A stretch of DNA of 64,000 nt from Paenibacillus sp. E222 (GTDB lineage Bacteria; Bacillota; Bacilli; Paenibacillales; Paenibacillaceae): the NCBI RefSeq assembly GCF_013401555.1, contig NZ_CP058552.1, positions 2,418,001 to 2,482,000 of the forward strand, read 5' to 3'. Shown in pieces: positions 43,317-52,821 of the stretch. Numbering within the stretch: the stretch's first letter is position 1; every line of letters begins with the position of its first letter. The notes beneath the pieces are model-generated. The model saw nothing but the letters and a program-made list of their open reading frames with translations. It was not told the DNA's origin and did no database searches. The translations under genes were made by a program, and so were the position numbers.

Positions 43317-44138
43317 ATGAGCGATACCATTTTATCCGAAAAATCTCAACTACAGCCCAATGCCAACCATCTGAAGGGAACACAGCCTACATCAGCTCCT
43401 CTTAGTGTGCGGGATCTGGCGGTGGCTTACCATAAAAAGCCGGTGCTTAGTGGAGTATCTTTTGACATCCCGGAAGGTCAGCTGATTGGTATCCTTGGTC
43501 CAAACGGGGCTGGGAAATCCACCTTGATTAAAGCCGTTCTGGGACTAGTGCCCAAAATGCACGGCGAGGTTAAAATTTTTGGCCAGTCCTACCGAGAACA
43601 GCGTCGCCGCATCGGCTACGTACCACAGCGTGAATCTGTTGATTGGGATTTCCCGACTCACGCACTTGATGTTGTCATGATGGGGCGTTATGGACATCTG
43701 GGCTGGTTCCGCCGTCCAGGCAAAAAAGAACGGGATCTGGCAGCTCACTGCCTGGAGCAAGTGGGCATGGGTGATTATATGTACCGCCAGATCAGTCAGC
43801 TGTCCGGCGGACAGCAGCAGCGTGTCTTTCTGGCACGGGCACTGGTACAGGATGCGGAATTGTACTTTATGGATGAGCCGTTTGCAGGTGTGGATGCCAC
43901 AACGGAAAAAGCTATCATTTCACTGTTGGAACAGTTGAAGAAGCAAGGAAAGACCGTACTGGTTGTTCACCATGATCTGGCGACAGTGGAGGAATATTTC
44001 GACCATGTGTTACTGCTTAATGGACGGCTGGTTGCAGGTGGACCCACGAATGAAGTATTTGTACCAGATACTTTGCAAGAAACGTACGGAGGCCGGATCG
44101 CGATGATTGGAAGCCGGTCGGAGAAAGGCCAGGTGTAG
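43317..44138 (+). CDS. mntB: Manganese ABC transporter ATP-binding protein
   Basis: A 273-residue ABC ATPase: Walker A GPNGAGKST, signature QLSGGQQQRVFLARAL, Walker B ELYFMDEPFAG and the H-loop VVHHDLATV. The N-terminal 35 residues are a low-complexity extension not typical of the family. It energises the MntC/MntD permease. It follows mntA by 31 bases and precedes mntC by 3, so one operon is clear. GAGAGGAG lies before the ATG. Confidence 0.93.
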   Translation: MSDTILSEKSQLQPNANHLKGTQPTSAPLSVRDLAVAYHKKPVLSGVSFDIPEGQLIGILGPNGAGKSTLIKAVLGLVPKMHGEVKIFGQSYREQRRRIGYVPQRESVDWDFPTHALDVVMMGRYGHLGWFRRPGKKERDLAAHCLEQVGMGDYMYRQISQLSGGQQQRVFLARALVQDAELYFMDEPFAGVDATTEKAIISLLEQLKKQGKTVLVVHHDLATVEEYFDHVLLLNGRLVAGGPTNEVFVPDTLQETYGGRIAMIGSRSEKGQV

Positions 44139-44141
44139 TGC

Positions 44142-45101
44142 ATGTGGAACTGGATAGTAGCCATCTTGTCCGATCCCAATACACGCTGGATATTGCTTGG
44201 CTGCTTGTTACTCGGATTCAGTAGTGGAATTATTGGCTCTTTCACATTTTTGCGTCGTCAGAGTCTCATGGGAGATACGCTGGCTCATGCAGCTCTGCCA
44301 GGAATTTGTATCGCGTTTATGTTGACTGAAACCAAATCAGTAGGATTATTTCTGTTCGGTGCGCTCGTGGCTGGAATCATTGCAACCTTCGGTATTTCGT
44401 GGATCACACGGTATTCCCGGATCAAGCAGGATGCGGCGATGGGGATTGTGCTGACTGTATTTTTCGGTATTGGCGTAGTGATGCTTACCCGGATTCAGCA
44501 TGGTGCAAGCGGAAGTCAGAGTGGACTGGATAAATATTTGTTTGGTCAGGCCGCATCCATGGTGATGACGGATGTGTATGTTATGGGCGGTGTCTGTGTT
44601 GTATTATTGATCGCTTGTCTGGCATGGTTCAAGGAATTCAAGCTGGTGAGTTTTGACCCGGGATTCGCACGCGGCATGGGACTGCCCGTTGGCATGCTGG
44701 AACAACTGATTCTGCTATTGACCGTTATTGCGGTTGTTGCAGGAATTCAGGCGGTAGGTGTGGTGCTTGTCGCCGCTTTGCTGGTGACCCCTGCGGCAGC
44801 AGCTCGCTGCTGGACGGACTCGCTCTCGCTTATGGTACTGTTGGCCGGCATATTTGGAGCACTGAGCGGTGCGACAGGTACAATCTTCAGTACCTTGGTG
44901 CCTAATCTGCCGACAGGGCCTGTAACGGTACTGGCAGCGACAGTGCTATTTGCGGGTTCCGCATTGCTTGCTCCACGACGTGGACTGCTGGCACGGCGCT
45001 TGCGAAGTATACAGGCTAAATCCGCTTATTTGAGAGAAGAGCATGCCACGCTCCAGACACTCTCTGCACAGCGGGCACAGCAGGAACGGGGTGAGTTATA
45101 A
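44142..45101 (+). CDS. mntC: Manganese ABC transporter permease
   Basis: A 319-residue ABC-3 family permease with 8-9 helices. Motifs include SLMGDTLAHAALPGI near residue 43, typical of the coupling region, and GVVLVAALLVTPAAAARCWT. The tail of about 45 residues (ARRLRSIQAKSAYLREEHAT) is cytosolic, as in B. subtilis MntC, which is longer than its partner MntD. The stop overlaps the ATG of mntD by one base. Confidence 0.93.
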   Translation: MWNWIVAILSDPNTRWILLGCLLLGFSSGIIGSFTFLRRQSLMGDTLAHAALPGICIAFMLTETKSVGLFLFGALVAGIIATFGISWITRYSRIKQDAAMGIVLTVFFGIGVVMLTRIQHGASGSQSGLDKYLFGQAASMVMTDVYVMGGVCVVLLIACLAWFKEFKLVSFDPGFARGMGLPVGMLEQLILLLTVIAVVAGIQAVGVVLVAALLVTPAAAARCWTDSLSLMVLLAGIFGALSGATGTIFSTLVPNLPTGPVTVLAATVLFAGSALLAPRRGLLARRLRSIQAKSAYLREEHATLQTLSAQRAQQERGEL

Positions 45102-45973
45102 TGGCAACGTTTTGGATTATATTGACGGCGATCCTGGTATCCTCCGCCTGCGCCATTCTTGGCTGTTTTCTCATATTAAGGCGGATGGCCCTGGTTGGTG
45201 ATGCGATAAGTCATGCCGTTCTTCCGGGTATTGTGATTGCTTTCCTGTGGAGCGGCTCACGTGATTCGTTATGGATGCTGCTCGGCGCAACGGTATTTGG
45301 ATTACTGACGGTGTTCTTCATTCAAAGCTTGCAGGCTGGTGGACTATCATCGGATGCTTCCATCGGAATAGTGTTTACGGCACTCTTCGCAGTGGGTGTC
45401 ATTCTGATCAGTCTGAATGCACAGCATATCGATCTGGATCTGGACTGCGTGCTGTTCGGTGAGATCGCCTATGTCCAGTGGGATACCCTAACGCTTGGAG
45501 GGACGGATGTAGGCCCAAGGGCGGTCTGGATGCTGGGCATCACCTTGCTGGTCATCCTCCTTGTCATCGGTTTGTTCTACAAGCAGTTCAAGTTGTGTGC
45601 TTTTGATCCGGCGTTGGCTGCGGCTTGTGGCATTCCGGTGGTACTGTTCCACTATCTGCTTATGGGGCTCGTTTCCATGACATCGGTGGCTTCATTTGAA
45701 AGTGTAGGGTCCATCCTCGTGGTAGGCATGCTGATTGTACCTGCAGCGACGGCGTACTTACTCACGGATCGATTGGGCAAAATGATTCTGTACAGCGTGC
45801 TCGTAGGAGCGGCTTCCTCGGTTGGAGGTTACATCATGGCTTATGCGCTGGATGCTTCCATTGCAGGTTGCATGGTAGCCGTAGCAGGAATTCTGTTTGT
45901 TCTGGCCCTGCTGCTGTCTCCAAAGCATGGTATTGTCTTCCGTTATGCTCGTCGCAAATTCGCGGCACGTTAA
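45101..45973 (+). CDS. mntD: Manganese ABC transporter permease
   Basis: A 290-residue ABC-3 permease paralogous to MntC: RRMALVGDAISHAVLPGIV near residue 28, GIVFTALFAVGVILISL and GSILVVGMLIVPAATAYLLTD. It pairs with MntC to form the membrane channel. It is translationally coupled to mntC (TAATG) and ends the operon, followed by a strong terminator after 17 bases. Confidence 0.93.
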   Translation: MATFWIILTAILVSSACAILGCFLILRRMALVGDAISHAVLPGIVIAFLWSGSRDSLWMLLGATVFGLLTVFFIQSLQAGGLSSDASIGIVFTALFAVGVILISLNAQHIDLDLDCVLFGEIAYVQWDTLTLGGTDVGPRAVWMLGITLLVILLVIGLFYKQFKLCAFDPALAAACGIPVVLFHYLLMGLVSMTSVASFESVGSILVVGMLIVPAATAYLLTDRLGKMILYSVLVGAASSVGGYIMAYALDASIAGCMVAVAGILFVLALLLSPKHGIVFRYARRKFAAR

Positions 45974-45990
45974 TGGATAAAAAAGTAGCA

Positions 45991-46017
45991 GCCGCCTGCA
46001 TTGCAGGCGGTTTTTTC
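45991..46017 (+). terminator. Rho-independent terminator of mntABCD
   Basis: CCGCCTGCATTGCAGGCGG (8-bp perfect stem, 3-base loop) followed by six T residues. Confidence 0.9.
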
Positions 46018-46163
46018 ATGGATACAGGTAAGTTTTATCTTATACCAGACTTTTACACGAATTGGAACAGTCGCCTGTTACTATGTTGCAAAGGTTCGCC
46101 CGCTTCGCGGGTTACTTTGTTGCAGGCAGACGATCTGTGGTAAAATGTCGTTAGCTGTGACGT

Positions 46164-46203
46164 CCGGAGCATCCGCCTACGCGGATGCCGGGCGATCTTT
46201 TTG
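46164..46203 (+). terminator. Hairpin terminator of a possible short RNA
   Basis: CCGG, then GCATCCGC/GCGGATGC around a 4-base loop, then CCGG and TTTTT. A promoter-like pair (TTGTTG at 46117, 18 bases, TGG-TAAAAT at 46141) lies directly upstream, so a transcript of about 50 bases is possible. No coding frame lies between. Confidence 0.5.
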
Positions 46204-46353
46204 TGAGAGTATGTTGAATAGATATAAAGAGCATATAAGTTGAACTGGAGATACATTGAAAAACGGAGTGGACAGAAGGGACCTGAAGAAGCGATTACTT
46301 GGTTTTATAAATTTTGTTTTTCCAAACAGGTATATTGGGTTTTATAAATAACA

Positions 46354-46486
46354 GGCGTAGTGGAGGGAACGGAATCGATCTGAAGAAGCGAAGCGTTCGC
46401 CTTTGTATCCAAATTACAACTATTAGAAAGTTGGTTCAAGAAAATTTGGATACAACAGCGATCGGAAGACGATCCGTCCCCGTAAC
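46354..46486 (+). repeat. Structured intergenic repeat, copy B
   Basis: It has the same ordered blocks as 8346-8520, in a shorter version. TTGTATCCAAATT (46404-46416) pairs with AATTTGGATACAA (46443-46455), and CGATCGGAAGACGATC follows. A further CAGCGATCGAAAG lies at 46556-46568. The arm sequences are conserved while the loop differs, which points to a conserved RNA or DNA structure. Confidence 0.72.
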
Positions 46487-46645
46487 GTTCACCCTGCAGA
46501 CCCTTAGGAATACCAATGTTGTAGCTATAAAGGAAATATATAAAATCAAAGATAACAGCGATCGAAAGGTTTTCTGGCCACTTAGTGTCTAGATGTATAT
46601 CCATGAGTTCAACTTGGAGAGAGACAACTGAGGAGGAAATACGGC

Positions 46646-47395
46646 ATGAGTGAACTAAAATACAAATTGCTTGCATTGGATATGGATGGAACGCTGCTTA
46701 ACGATAATCATGAAATCACACAGGAAACCGCCAAATGGATTCAGATTGCCATTCGTCGAGGAGTGCATGTGTGCCTTTCGACAGGAAGAGCTGTTTTTCA
46801 TGCGATGCCTTATGCGGTACAGCTTGGGCTTGAGACCCCGATGATAACGGTCAATGGCAGTGAAGTCTGGAAAGCTCCGCATGATCTGCACATGCGTCAT
46901 CTGATGGACCCGGCATTGATCCGCAAAATGCAGGAGATTGGCGAAAAATATAATAGCTGGTACTGGGCATACTCCGTGGAAGAGCTGTTCAACCGTGATC
47001 GCTGGACGGACAATATTGAAGGTCTGGAATGGCTGAAATTCGGATTCAATACTGAAGTGGATGAAGTGCGTCACCAGATTATGATGGAGCTGCAGCAAAT
47101 GGGCGGCTTGCAAATGACGAACTCCTCACCTGTTAATATTGAGATTAACCCTGGTGGAGTATCCAAAGCTAGCGGTGTAGCTGAAGTCTGCAAGCTGCTG
47201 GGCATAGAGATGTCCGAAGTGGTTGCTGTTGGAGACAGCTTGAATGATCTGGCTGTTATTGAAGCTGTGGGTCTTGGTGTTGCCATGGGCAACGCGCAGG
47301 AGCAGGTGAAGGAAGCGGCTGACCTGATCGTAGCGAGCAACAACGAAGATGGCATTGTCGAAGTCATCCGTGATTATATTTTGAAGGGGGAATAA
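46646..47395 (+). CDS. Cof-type HAD-IIB family phosphatase
   Basis: A 249-residue HAD hydrolase: motif I ALDMDGTLLND, motif II CLSTGRAV, a lysine in VSKASGVAEV and motif IV VGDSLNDLAVIE, then GVAMGNAQ. The cap is shorter than in most Cof proteins (about 270-290 residues). Such enzymes dephosphorylate sugar phosphates or FMN-like metabolites; the specificity is unknown. GAGGAGG lies 8 bases before the ATG. The DUF456 gene follows after 3 bases. Confidence 0.9.
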   Translation: MSELKYKLLALDMDGTLLNDNHEITQETAKWIQIAIRRGVHVCLSTGRAVFHAMPYAVQLGLETPMITVNGSEVWKAPHDLHMRHLMDPALIRKMQEIGEKYNSWYWAYSVEELFNRDRWTDNIEGLEWLKFGFNTEVDEVRHQIMMELQQMGGLQMTNSSPVNIEINPGGVSKASGVAEVCKLLGIEMSEVVAVGDSLNDLAVIEAVGLGVAMGNAQEQVKEAADLIVASNNEDGIVEVIRDYILKGE

Positions 47396-47398
47396 CCT

Positions 47399-47890
47399 TT
47401 GCTCGCAACCGTTGGCTGGATTTTAATTGTACTGCTGTTTGCGGTGGGGATGGCTGGAACGGTATATCCCATACTGCCTGGTGCTATAGCGATTTTCTTC
47501 GCGTTTCTGGTCTATGGCTGGTTCTTCAGCTTTGATCCGTTTGGTGTATGGTTCTGGATTATTCAGATTTTGATCGTAGTGGTACTGTTTGTGGCTGATT
47601 ATGTCGTCAGTGCCTGGGGTGTGAAGAAATTCGGCGGTTCCAAATTATCGACGACTCTCAGTACAATTGGTGTCATCATTGGCCCATTCGTCATTCCGGC
47701 CTTCGGACTCGTACTGGGGCCATTTATCGGTGCGTTTATCGGGGAACTGATCGGAGGGTCTTCACCTGCGAAAGCTTCTAAAGTCGGATTTGGTTCCGTG
47801 GTGGGGCTATTTACTAGCACCGTTATGAAAATTATTTTGCAAATCGTCATGATTGTTCTGTTTATTATCTGGGTGGTAAGATTCGCATAG
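47399..47890 (+). CDS. DUF456 family membrane protein
   Basis: A 163-residue membrane protein with four or five helices, glycine-rich in the second half (GLVLGPFIGAFIGELIGGSSPAKASKVG), as in DUF456. It starts at TTG four bases after the phosphatase stop, with GAAGGGGG as ribosome site inside the end of that gene, so the two are coupled. No function is established for the family. Confidence 0.85.
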   Translation: MLATVGWILIVLLFAVGMAGTVYPILPGAIAIFFAFLVYGWFFSFDPFGVWFWIIQILIVVVLFVADYVVSAWGVKKFGGSKLSTTLSTIGVIIGPFVIPAFGLVLGPFIGAFIGELIGGSSPAKASKVGFGSVVGLFTSTVMKIILQIVMIVLFIIWVVRFA

Positions 47891-47950
47891 ACGTTAGGGA
47901 ACGGCTTCATCTGGATGCACGTCGGTGTGGGGGAAAGAAGGGGAATTGGC

Positions 47951-49579
47951 TTGTCTAAGAAGGAAACATTCATTAGGGGTACGCTCATCTTGGCGGCAGC
48001 TGCGCTGATTGCGAGGGTACTCGGATTGGTTCAACGGGTGCCGCTGGAGCATATCCTCGGCGATATCGGTAACGCATCGTTTACCATCTCCAATACGGTA
48101 TATTTAATGCTATTAACTGTAGCTACAGCAGGCATACCAAGTACACTGAGTAAAATGGTGTCGGAACGATATGCGCTGGGGCGCGCAGGTGAAGCACAAC
48201 AAATCTACCGTGCAGCCCTGATCTTTGCGGCTGTAGCCGGGGTAATCATGTCTGCTTTATTGTGGTTCGCAGCACCTTATTATGCGACGTACGTATCCAA
48301 AGTACCGGAATCGGTGAGCGCCATTCGGGCCTTGGCACCAGCGCTGCTGCTCTTCCCAGCCATCGCAATGATGCGTGGATATTTCCAGGGTCGCGGCAAT
48401 ATGACAGCAGGCGGCATTTCACAGATTGTGGAGCAGTTTGCACGTGTAGGTACAGCGATTATCGTGGCGTTTGTGATGCTGCAATGGAATTATGATGATC
48501 AAACCATTGCGGCAGGGGCTTCATTTGGGGGCGTATTCGGAAGTATTGGCGCTTTTGCTGTCATGTTGTACTTCACCTTGAAGCTTCGCAAAAATGACCG
48601 TGCTGCGCAATTGAATTATGAGCGTGCGGAGCAATTGCCCATGCGGGGCATTTACAGTGATATTTTCAAACTTTCGATTCCAATCGTATTATCTTCACTC
48701 GCTGTTCCGGCAATTAACTTTATCGATTCATCGTTGGTAGTTCCACTGCTTAGCGGACGAATCGGACTGGAAGAAGCGACAGGAGTTCTTGCCATTCTTG
48801 GTGCCAAGGCCCAAAGTATTGCAGGCATTCCTCCGATTCTGGCTATCGCACTGAGTCAGTCGCTTGTGCCCGTCATTTCGGCAGCTTTTGCACGCAAGGA
48901 TGAAGTTCATCTGAAAAATCAGGTGACGCTTGCTTTGCGCATTTCGATTCTGACAGGAATGCCAATCGTTATCGCTCTATGTGCGGCGGCATATTCCGTT
49001 AATGGTTTGCTGTTTACCAGCCCAGACGGAACACCGATCATTACATTGCTGACGTTCGGTACCATTTTCCAAATTACAATGATGACCACCAACTCCATTT
49101 TGCTTGGGGTAGGTAAACCACGGATTACAATGATCAGTGTAGCTGCGGGTATTGTGGTCAAACTCATAGCGAGTTTAATCCTGGCTCCGATTTTTGGCAT
49201 CTACGGCATCATTATTGCGACAGCATTGTGTTTCCTGGTTATTACGTACCTCAATCTGCGGGTACTTCGAAAAATTGTTGATTTCTCGATCATGGGTGAT
49301 CGCTGGAAAGGATTTATCATTACCGTACTGCTTGCAGCAGGTGTTGGTTTTGCGGCGAACTGGGCTGGCAACTCCATCTTTGATCTATTCCTGCCAGCAC
49401 GTGTATCTTACCTTGTGACCTGTCTGTTTGTGGGGGCGCTTGTGGTTGTCGTGTACCTGGTGCTCATGGTTGTTCTACGTGTACTTCGACAAGACGAGCT
49501 GGGCAGTTACCCTCGTATTTTGCAAAAAATACTCCGCCCACTTATGCGTCTACAACGTGGAGCCGGGCAGCGTGGATAA
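47951..49579 (+). CDS. YtgP/SpoVB-type flippase (MurJ-like, MOP superfamily)
   Basis: A 542-residue membrane protein with about 14 helices. The N-terminus (FIRGTLILAAAALIARVLGL, TLSKMVSERYALGRAGEA) and the length match YtgP of B. subtilis, a MurJ-type lipid II flippase. The TTG at 47951 is chosen because AAAGAAGGGG precedes it and the family starts here; an in-frame ATG at 47915 is less likely. SpoVB and other polysaccharide exporters are close relatives, so the substrate could differ. The gene ends at a clear terminator. Confidence 0.88.
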   Translation: MSKKETFIRGTLILAAAALIARVLGLVQRVPLEHILGDIGNASFTISNTVYLMLLTVATAGIPSTLSKMVSERYALGRAGEAQQIYRAALIFAAVAGVIMSALLWFAAPYYATYVSKVPESVSAIRALAPALLLFPAIAMMRGYFQGRGNMTAGGISQIVEQFARVGTAIIVAFVMLQWNYDDQTIAAGASFGGVFGSIGAFAVMLYFTLKLRKNDRAAQLNYERAEQLPMRGIYSDIFKLSIPIVLSSLAVPAINFIDSSLVVPLLSGRIGLEEATGVLAILGAKAQSIAGIPPILAIALSQSLVPVISAAFARKDEVHLKNQVTLALRISILTGMPIVIALCAAAYSVNGLLFTSPDGTPIITLLTFGTIFQITMMTTNSILLGVGKPRITMISVAAGIVVKLIASLILAPIFGIYGIIIATALCFLVITYLNLRVLRKIVDFSIMGDRWKGFIITVLLAAGVGFAANWAGNSIFDLFLPARVSYLVTCLFVGALVVVVYLVLMVVLRVLRQDELGSYPRILQKILRPLMRLQRGAGQRG

Positions 49580-49631
49580 TCGATTTAACACACAATACAC
49601 ACTTCGTTATATTTGTTGAAAAATAAGTACA

Positions 49632-49668
49632 AGCTCTGTCTGCTTTCATAGCGGACAGGGCTTTTTTG
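49632..49668. terminator. Bidirectional rho-independent terminator
   Basis: AGCTCTGTCTGC pairs with GCGGACAGGGCT around an 8-base loop, followed by six T residues. It lies between convergent genes. Confidence 0.82.
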
Positions 49669-49730
49669 TAAAATCTATATAAAGGTAGTCCATTATAGAC
49701 TTCTAGACATTCCCTGGTAAGGCTCTATCC

Positions 49731-51011
49731 TTAATGCGTTAAGGTTTTGGCATCATGGGCCAATGCCGTTTTCAGCATGCCATACCGATGCTCATGACTC
49801 ATCTCAAACAGCCAGGGGCGGCGCGGGATCGTGAGATGACCGAGGCAATCGCGATTTTGCAGCCAATCCTGCCTGGTAATCGGTTCATACGGAGTATCAC
49901 CCCATACGGCCAGCAATTCTGGACTATATAACCGTTGTCCTTCCGCTAACCATTCTTGGTGCAGCAGCTCGTGACTATAGAGCTCAGCTTCTCCGGCTTC
50001 ATCTTTATGTGCGGTGAACAGACCAGGCCAGTATTCAGCACGTGAGCCACGGTGGGGAACCGAGCGTGCAAACTCCAATACTTGTGTGTACACTTGTTCC
50101 ACTCCAAACAGCATCGCATATAAGCCCTTGCCAAACATTATCCGCTCATCCAGCTTGCCAAAATGTTCAATAACCCGGCCTGCAAGACCTTTTTCCCGTC
50201 CGAGTGGAAATACGATATGATTCAGCCCAGCCAGATTATGCAGATGAAATGCGGGTTTGGACAGCACTTGTTTTTGAAAATAGGGATGCTGCACGACCCG
50301 GCTCTCAATATAGTTCTGCTCATTAATAATTAAGGCCACACTAAGCAGCGAGCTGCATCGCTCCAGCCAAAATCGTTCCCAAAATGGCGTCATGAACGCC
50401 GATACATGAAAATGGGACAACAAATGGAAACAGCTCCGGCCGATCCGCCGGCTATTCATATATAACAGAAGCTGGGGATAAGCATCCTGGAAAATGAGGG
50501 CATTGCATCGCTCCAGTAGTCGATACATGTGCTCACGGTCTGTTTGATTTTGCAGATTATGCATAAGGTCACTCTGAAGATCGGTCATGTGATATCCGCC
50601 GTTGCGGGATACCATATGGGCCAGCAGGGCCCAATGCAGCTCTGGATACTGTTCGTAACATTCCAGGTATGCTGCTGTGCGAGTGATGTTACTCCGGTTG
50701 TTTTCCTGCGTTAATGTTTTGATCTCTTCCAGAATAATGCAGTCCTCTTCACAGACCAGTGCACTGAGCGTATTTCGGGCAAAAGAACTTTCGTTTCCAG
50801 GCAATAGGCGCTCCACATCAGCTTGTAAGGTAGCAGCCATGTCAGAGTCCCAAGCCATATCACGCAAAGGATGACGAAGCTGTGCAGAGGCCTGCCAAGC
50901 CGCCTGTTTACCCCTCCATACTTCACGGGCGGCACCTGGGATGGACCGGACCATCTGCAATATCGACCCGTGATGGGCAGATTCGGAGGAATCCGTTTTA
51001 ACGGAAGTCAT
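49731..51011 (-). CDS. DUF2515 family protein (YppC-like)
   Basis: A 426-residue soluble protein. The segment NNRSNITRTAAYLECYEQYP, LHWALLAHMVSRNGGYHMTD identifies DUF2515, represented by B. subtilis YppC. It has no signal peptide and is rich in aromatic and histidine residues. AAAGGAGGTC lies 7 bases before the ATG. The function is unknown; the gene is monocistronic. Confidence 0.85.
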   Translation of the reverse strand: MTSVKTDSSESAHHGSILQMVRSIPGAAREVWRGKQAAWQASAQLRHPLRDMAWDSDMAATLQADVERLLPGNESSFARNTLSALVCEEDCIILEEIKTLTQENNRSNITRTAAYLECYEQYPELHWALLAHMVSRNGGYHMTDLQSDLMHNLQNQTDREHMYRLLERCNALIFQDAYPQLLLYMNSRRIGRSCFHLLSHFHVSAFMTPFWERFWLERCSSLLSVALIINEQNYIESRVVQHPYFQKQVLSKPAFHLHNLAGLNHIVFPLGREKGLAGRVIEHFGKLDERIMFGKGLYAMLFGVEQVYTQVLEFARSVPHRGSRAEYWPGLFTAHKDEAGEAELYSHELLHQEWLAEGQRLYSPELLAVWGDTPYEPITRQDWLQNRDCLGHLTIPRRPWLFEMSHEHRYGMLKTALAHDAKTLTH

Positions 51012-51154
51012 GACATGACCTCCTTTCCTGATAATCTGATTATTGTTTTAGTTTAACAAGCTGTTGATATCAGTATGCGCCGAATATTTGACTTCCACTC
51101 CGCAATTTGCTTCACTAAGAGGATAAGACAAGGTATAGAAAGGAAGATGTTGTG

Positions 51155-51499
51155 ATGGAAAAGATTACATCGAAATCGGAATTTGATGTGGCAATCCAAT
51201 CTCCGCGTTTGACTGTAGCTGTATTTAAGGCAGATTGGTGTGGTGATTGCAAGTACATCGATCCGTTTATGCCTGAAGTTGAAGAGAAGTTTGCTCGTGA
51301 GCTGAAGTTGATTGAGGTCGACGTAGATCAGGTGGGTACAGTGAGCGAAGAGCAAAATATTCTGGGTATCCCCAGCTTTGTAGCTTACACGGATGGCCGG
51401 GAACTCGTTCGTTATGTGAACAAACTGCGCAAGTCGAGAGAAGAGATTGAGCAATTCCTGCAGCGTGCAGTTGAGGTGTATAACACGATTCATAAATAA
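51155..51499 (+). CDS. Thioredoxin family protein with WCGDC active site
   Basis: A 114-residue thioredoxin fold. The active site is ADWCGDCKYIDPF, with Asp in place of the usual Pro; the cis-Pro loop is GIPSFVAYTDG. It is cytosolic, without signal peptide. AGAAAGGAAG precedes the ATG at 51155; a GTG at 51152 is also possible. The Asp variant occurs in a Firmicute subgroup and should alter redox potential. It stands alone with its own terminator. Confidence 0.9.
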   Translation: MEKITSKSEFDVAIQSPRLTVAVFKADWCGDCKYIDPFMPEVEEKFARELKLIEVDVDQVGTVSEEQNILGIPSFVAYTDGRELVRYVNKLRKSREEIEQFLQRAVEVYNTIHK

Positions 51500-51539
51500 A
51501 GCATGACAGGTTCACCATGTTAAAGGTTATAATTAAAGG

Positions 51540-51583
51540 AACGCCATTTCTCTTGAAATAGGGAAGTGGCGTTTGTATTTTTA
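51540..51583 (+). terminator. Rho-independent terminator
   Basis: AACGCCATTTCTC pairs with GGGAAGTGGCGTT, then TGTATTTTTAA. Confidence 0.75.
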
Positions 51584-51782
51584 ACATTTTTCGGGGAAGC
51601 TAATGACGTACATAGCCTTGATCAATGGAGGGTCAACTTTTCGACAGACGTTAACATTTTGTCACAAAGCGCGGGCGTCAATGACACATTTATCCGGTAT
51701 AATGAATTTAGTTGTGAAATAAGTGTCAAAGTACCGAATCAAGCGGAGGATGTAGTTCTTCGCCATCTTAAACCAACAGCGG

Positions 51783-52733
51783 GTGAGAAAAAAATTGAAG
51801 CACTTAACCTTGTTTAAATGGTTAACCGTATTAACCTGTCTTGTCATGTTTCTGGCCACATTTGGCGGAGGCGTTGTAACCCGAACGGAATCGGGCCTCG
51901 GCTGCGGTGCAGAATGGCCTTTATGTAACGGAAAACTTGTGCCTGCACACACGGTTGCCTCACTTATTGAATTTTCCCATCGCGCCGTTAGCGCACTGGC
52001 AGGACTGTTGTCCATAGCCTCTTTTGTAGCATTTTTGCGGTTTGGCAAATCACGCCGTGATCTGCAGTTGTTTTCATTGTTAACGCTGATATTTGTGATT
52101 GTCCAGGGAATCATGGGGGCTTTTGCCGTCGTATTCTCCCAATCTTCCGCAGTCATGGCACTGCATTTCGGGTTTGCCTTAATCGCTTTTGCCAGCTCCT
52201 TGATGATGGCGCTTGGTATTCGGCAGGAGGCTCGCCATGGTGGATTGGAACGACTGAATCGATATCCGCGAGTCAGCAAAGGGTTCCGAAATCTGGTATG
52301 GTTTTCCACGATCTATACGTACCTCGTGGTATATACTGGAGCATTTGTGAGCCATACGGATTCTGCTGGAGGCTGTTCAGGCTTTCCGCTCTGTAACGGG
52401 CAGATTATTCCTGAGCTCTCGGGAGGCGTAGCTGTTGCTTTTGCTCACCGGGTGGCGGCTGTTTCATTAGTAATCGTCATTGCAATTCTCGGCCATTTTG
52501 CGTATCGCAAACATCCGGATAACACGGAATTAAGAGCGCTCGGCGTCATTTCTGTTGTACTGGTTTTATTGCAAGTGGTCATTGGTTTTGGACTGATGCT
52601 CACGATGAACCGTCCGGAAGTGTATATGTTCGTGGCGCTGGCGCATATGCTGGATATTGCCATTTTGTTCGGCGTATTAACTTATATGAGTTTCCTGGTG
52701 TATAAGCTGCATCGGCCCGTTAACCGGTTCTAA
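51783..52733 (+). CDS. ctaA: Heme A synthase
   Basis: A 316-residue membrane enzyme hydroxylating the C8 methyl group of heme O. It has eight helices in two similar halves. The heme-ligand histidines are in EFSHRAVSA, MALHFGFAL, AFAHRVAAV and ALAHMLD. The two disulfide loops are GLGCGAEWPLC and AGGCSGFPLC. The start is ambiguous: GTG 51783 has little ribosome site, while TTG 51795 has GGTGAG 7 bases upstream. A possible -10 (GGTATAAT at 51705) precedes it. It acts after CtaB (26 kb). Confidence 0.94.
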   Translation: MRKKLKHLTLFKWLTVLTCLVMFLATFGGGVVTRTESGLGCGAEWPLCNGKLVPAHTVASLIEFSHRAVSALAGLLSIASFVAFLRFGKSRRDLQLFSLLTLIFVIVQGIMGAFAVVFSQSSAVMALHFGFALIAFASSLMMALGIRQEARHGGLERLNRYPRVSKGFRNLVWFSTIYTYLVVYTGAFVSHTDSAGGCSGFPLCNGQIIPELSGGVAVAFAHRVAAVSLVIVIAILGHFAYRKHPDNTELRALGVISVVLVLLQVVIGFGLMLTMNRPEVYMFVALAHMLDIAILFGVLTYMSFLVYKLHRPVNRF

Positions 52734-52774
52734 TCTATATCCGAATTATTGTAGTTCAGGGGATGAATCCAGTG

Positions 52775-52821
52775 AAGTTCACCATCCGATGATGTACATC
52801 ATTGGACAGGTGAACTTTGTT
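52775..52821 (+). terminator. Probable terminator of ctaA
   Basis: AAGTTCACC pairs with GGTGAACTT, with inner CCGATGATGTACATCATTGG pairing. The T-run is weak (TGTTTG), so it may be leaky. Confidence 0.55.
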
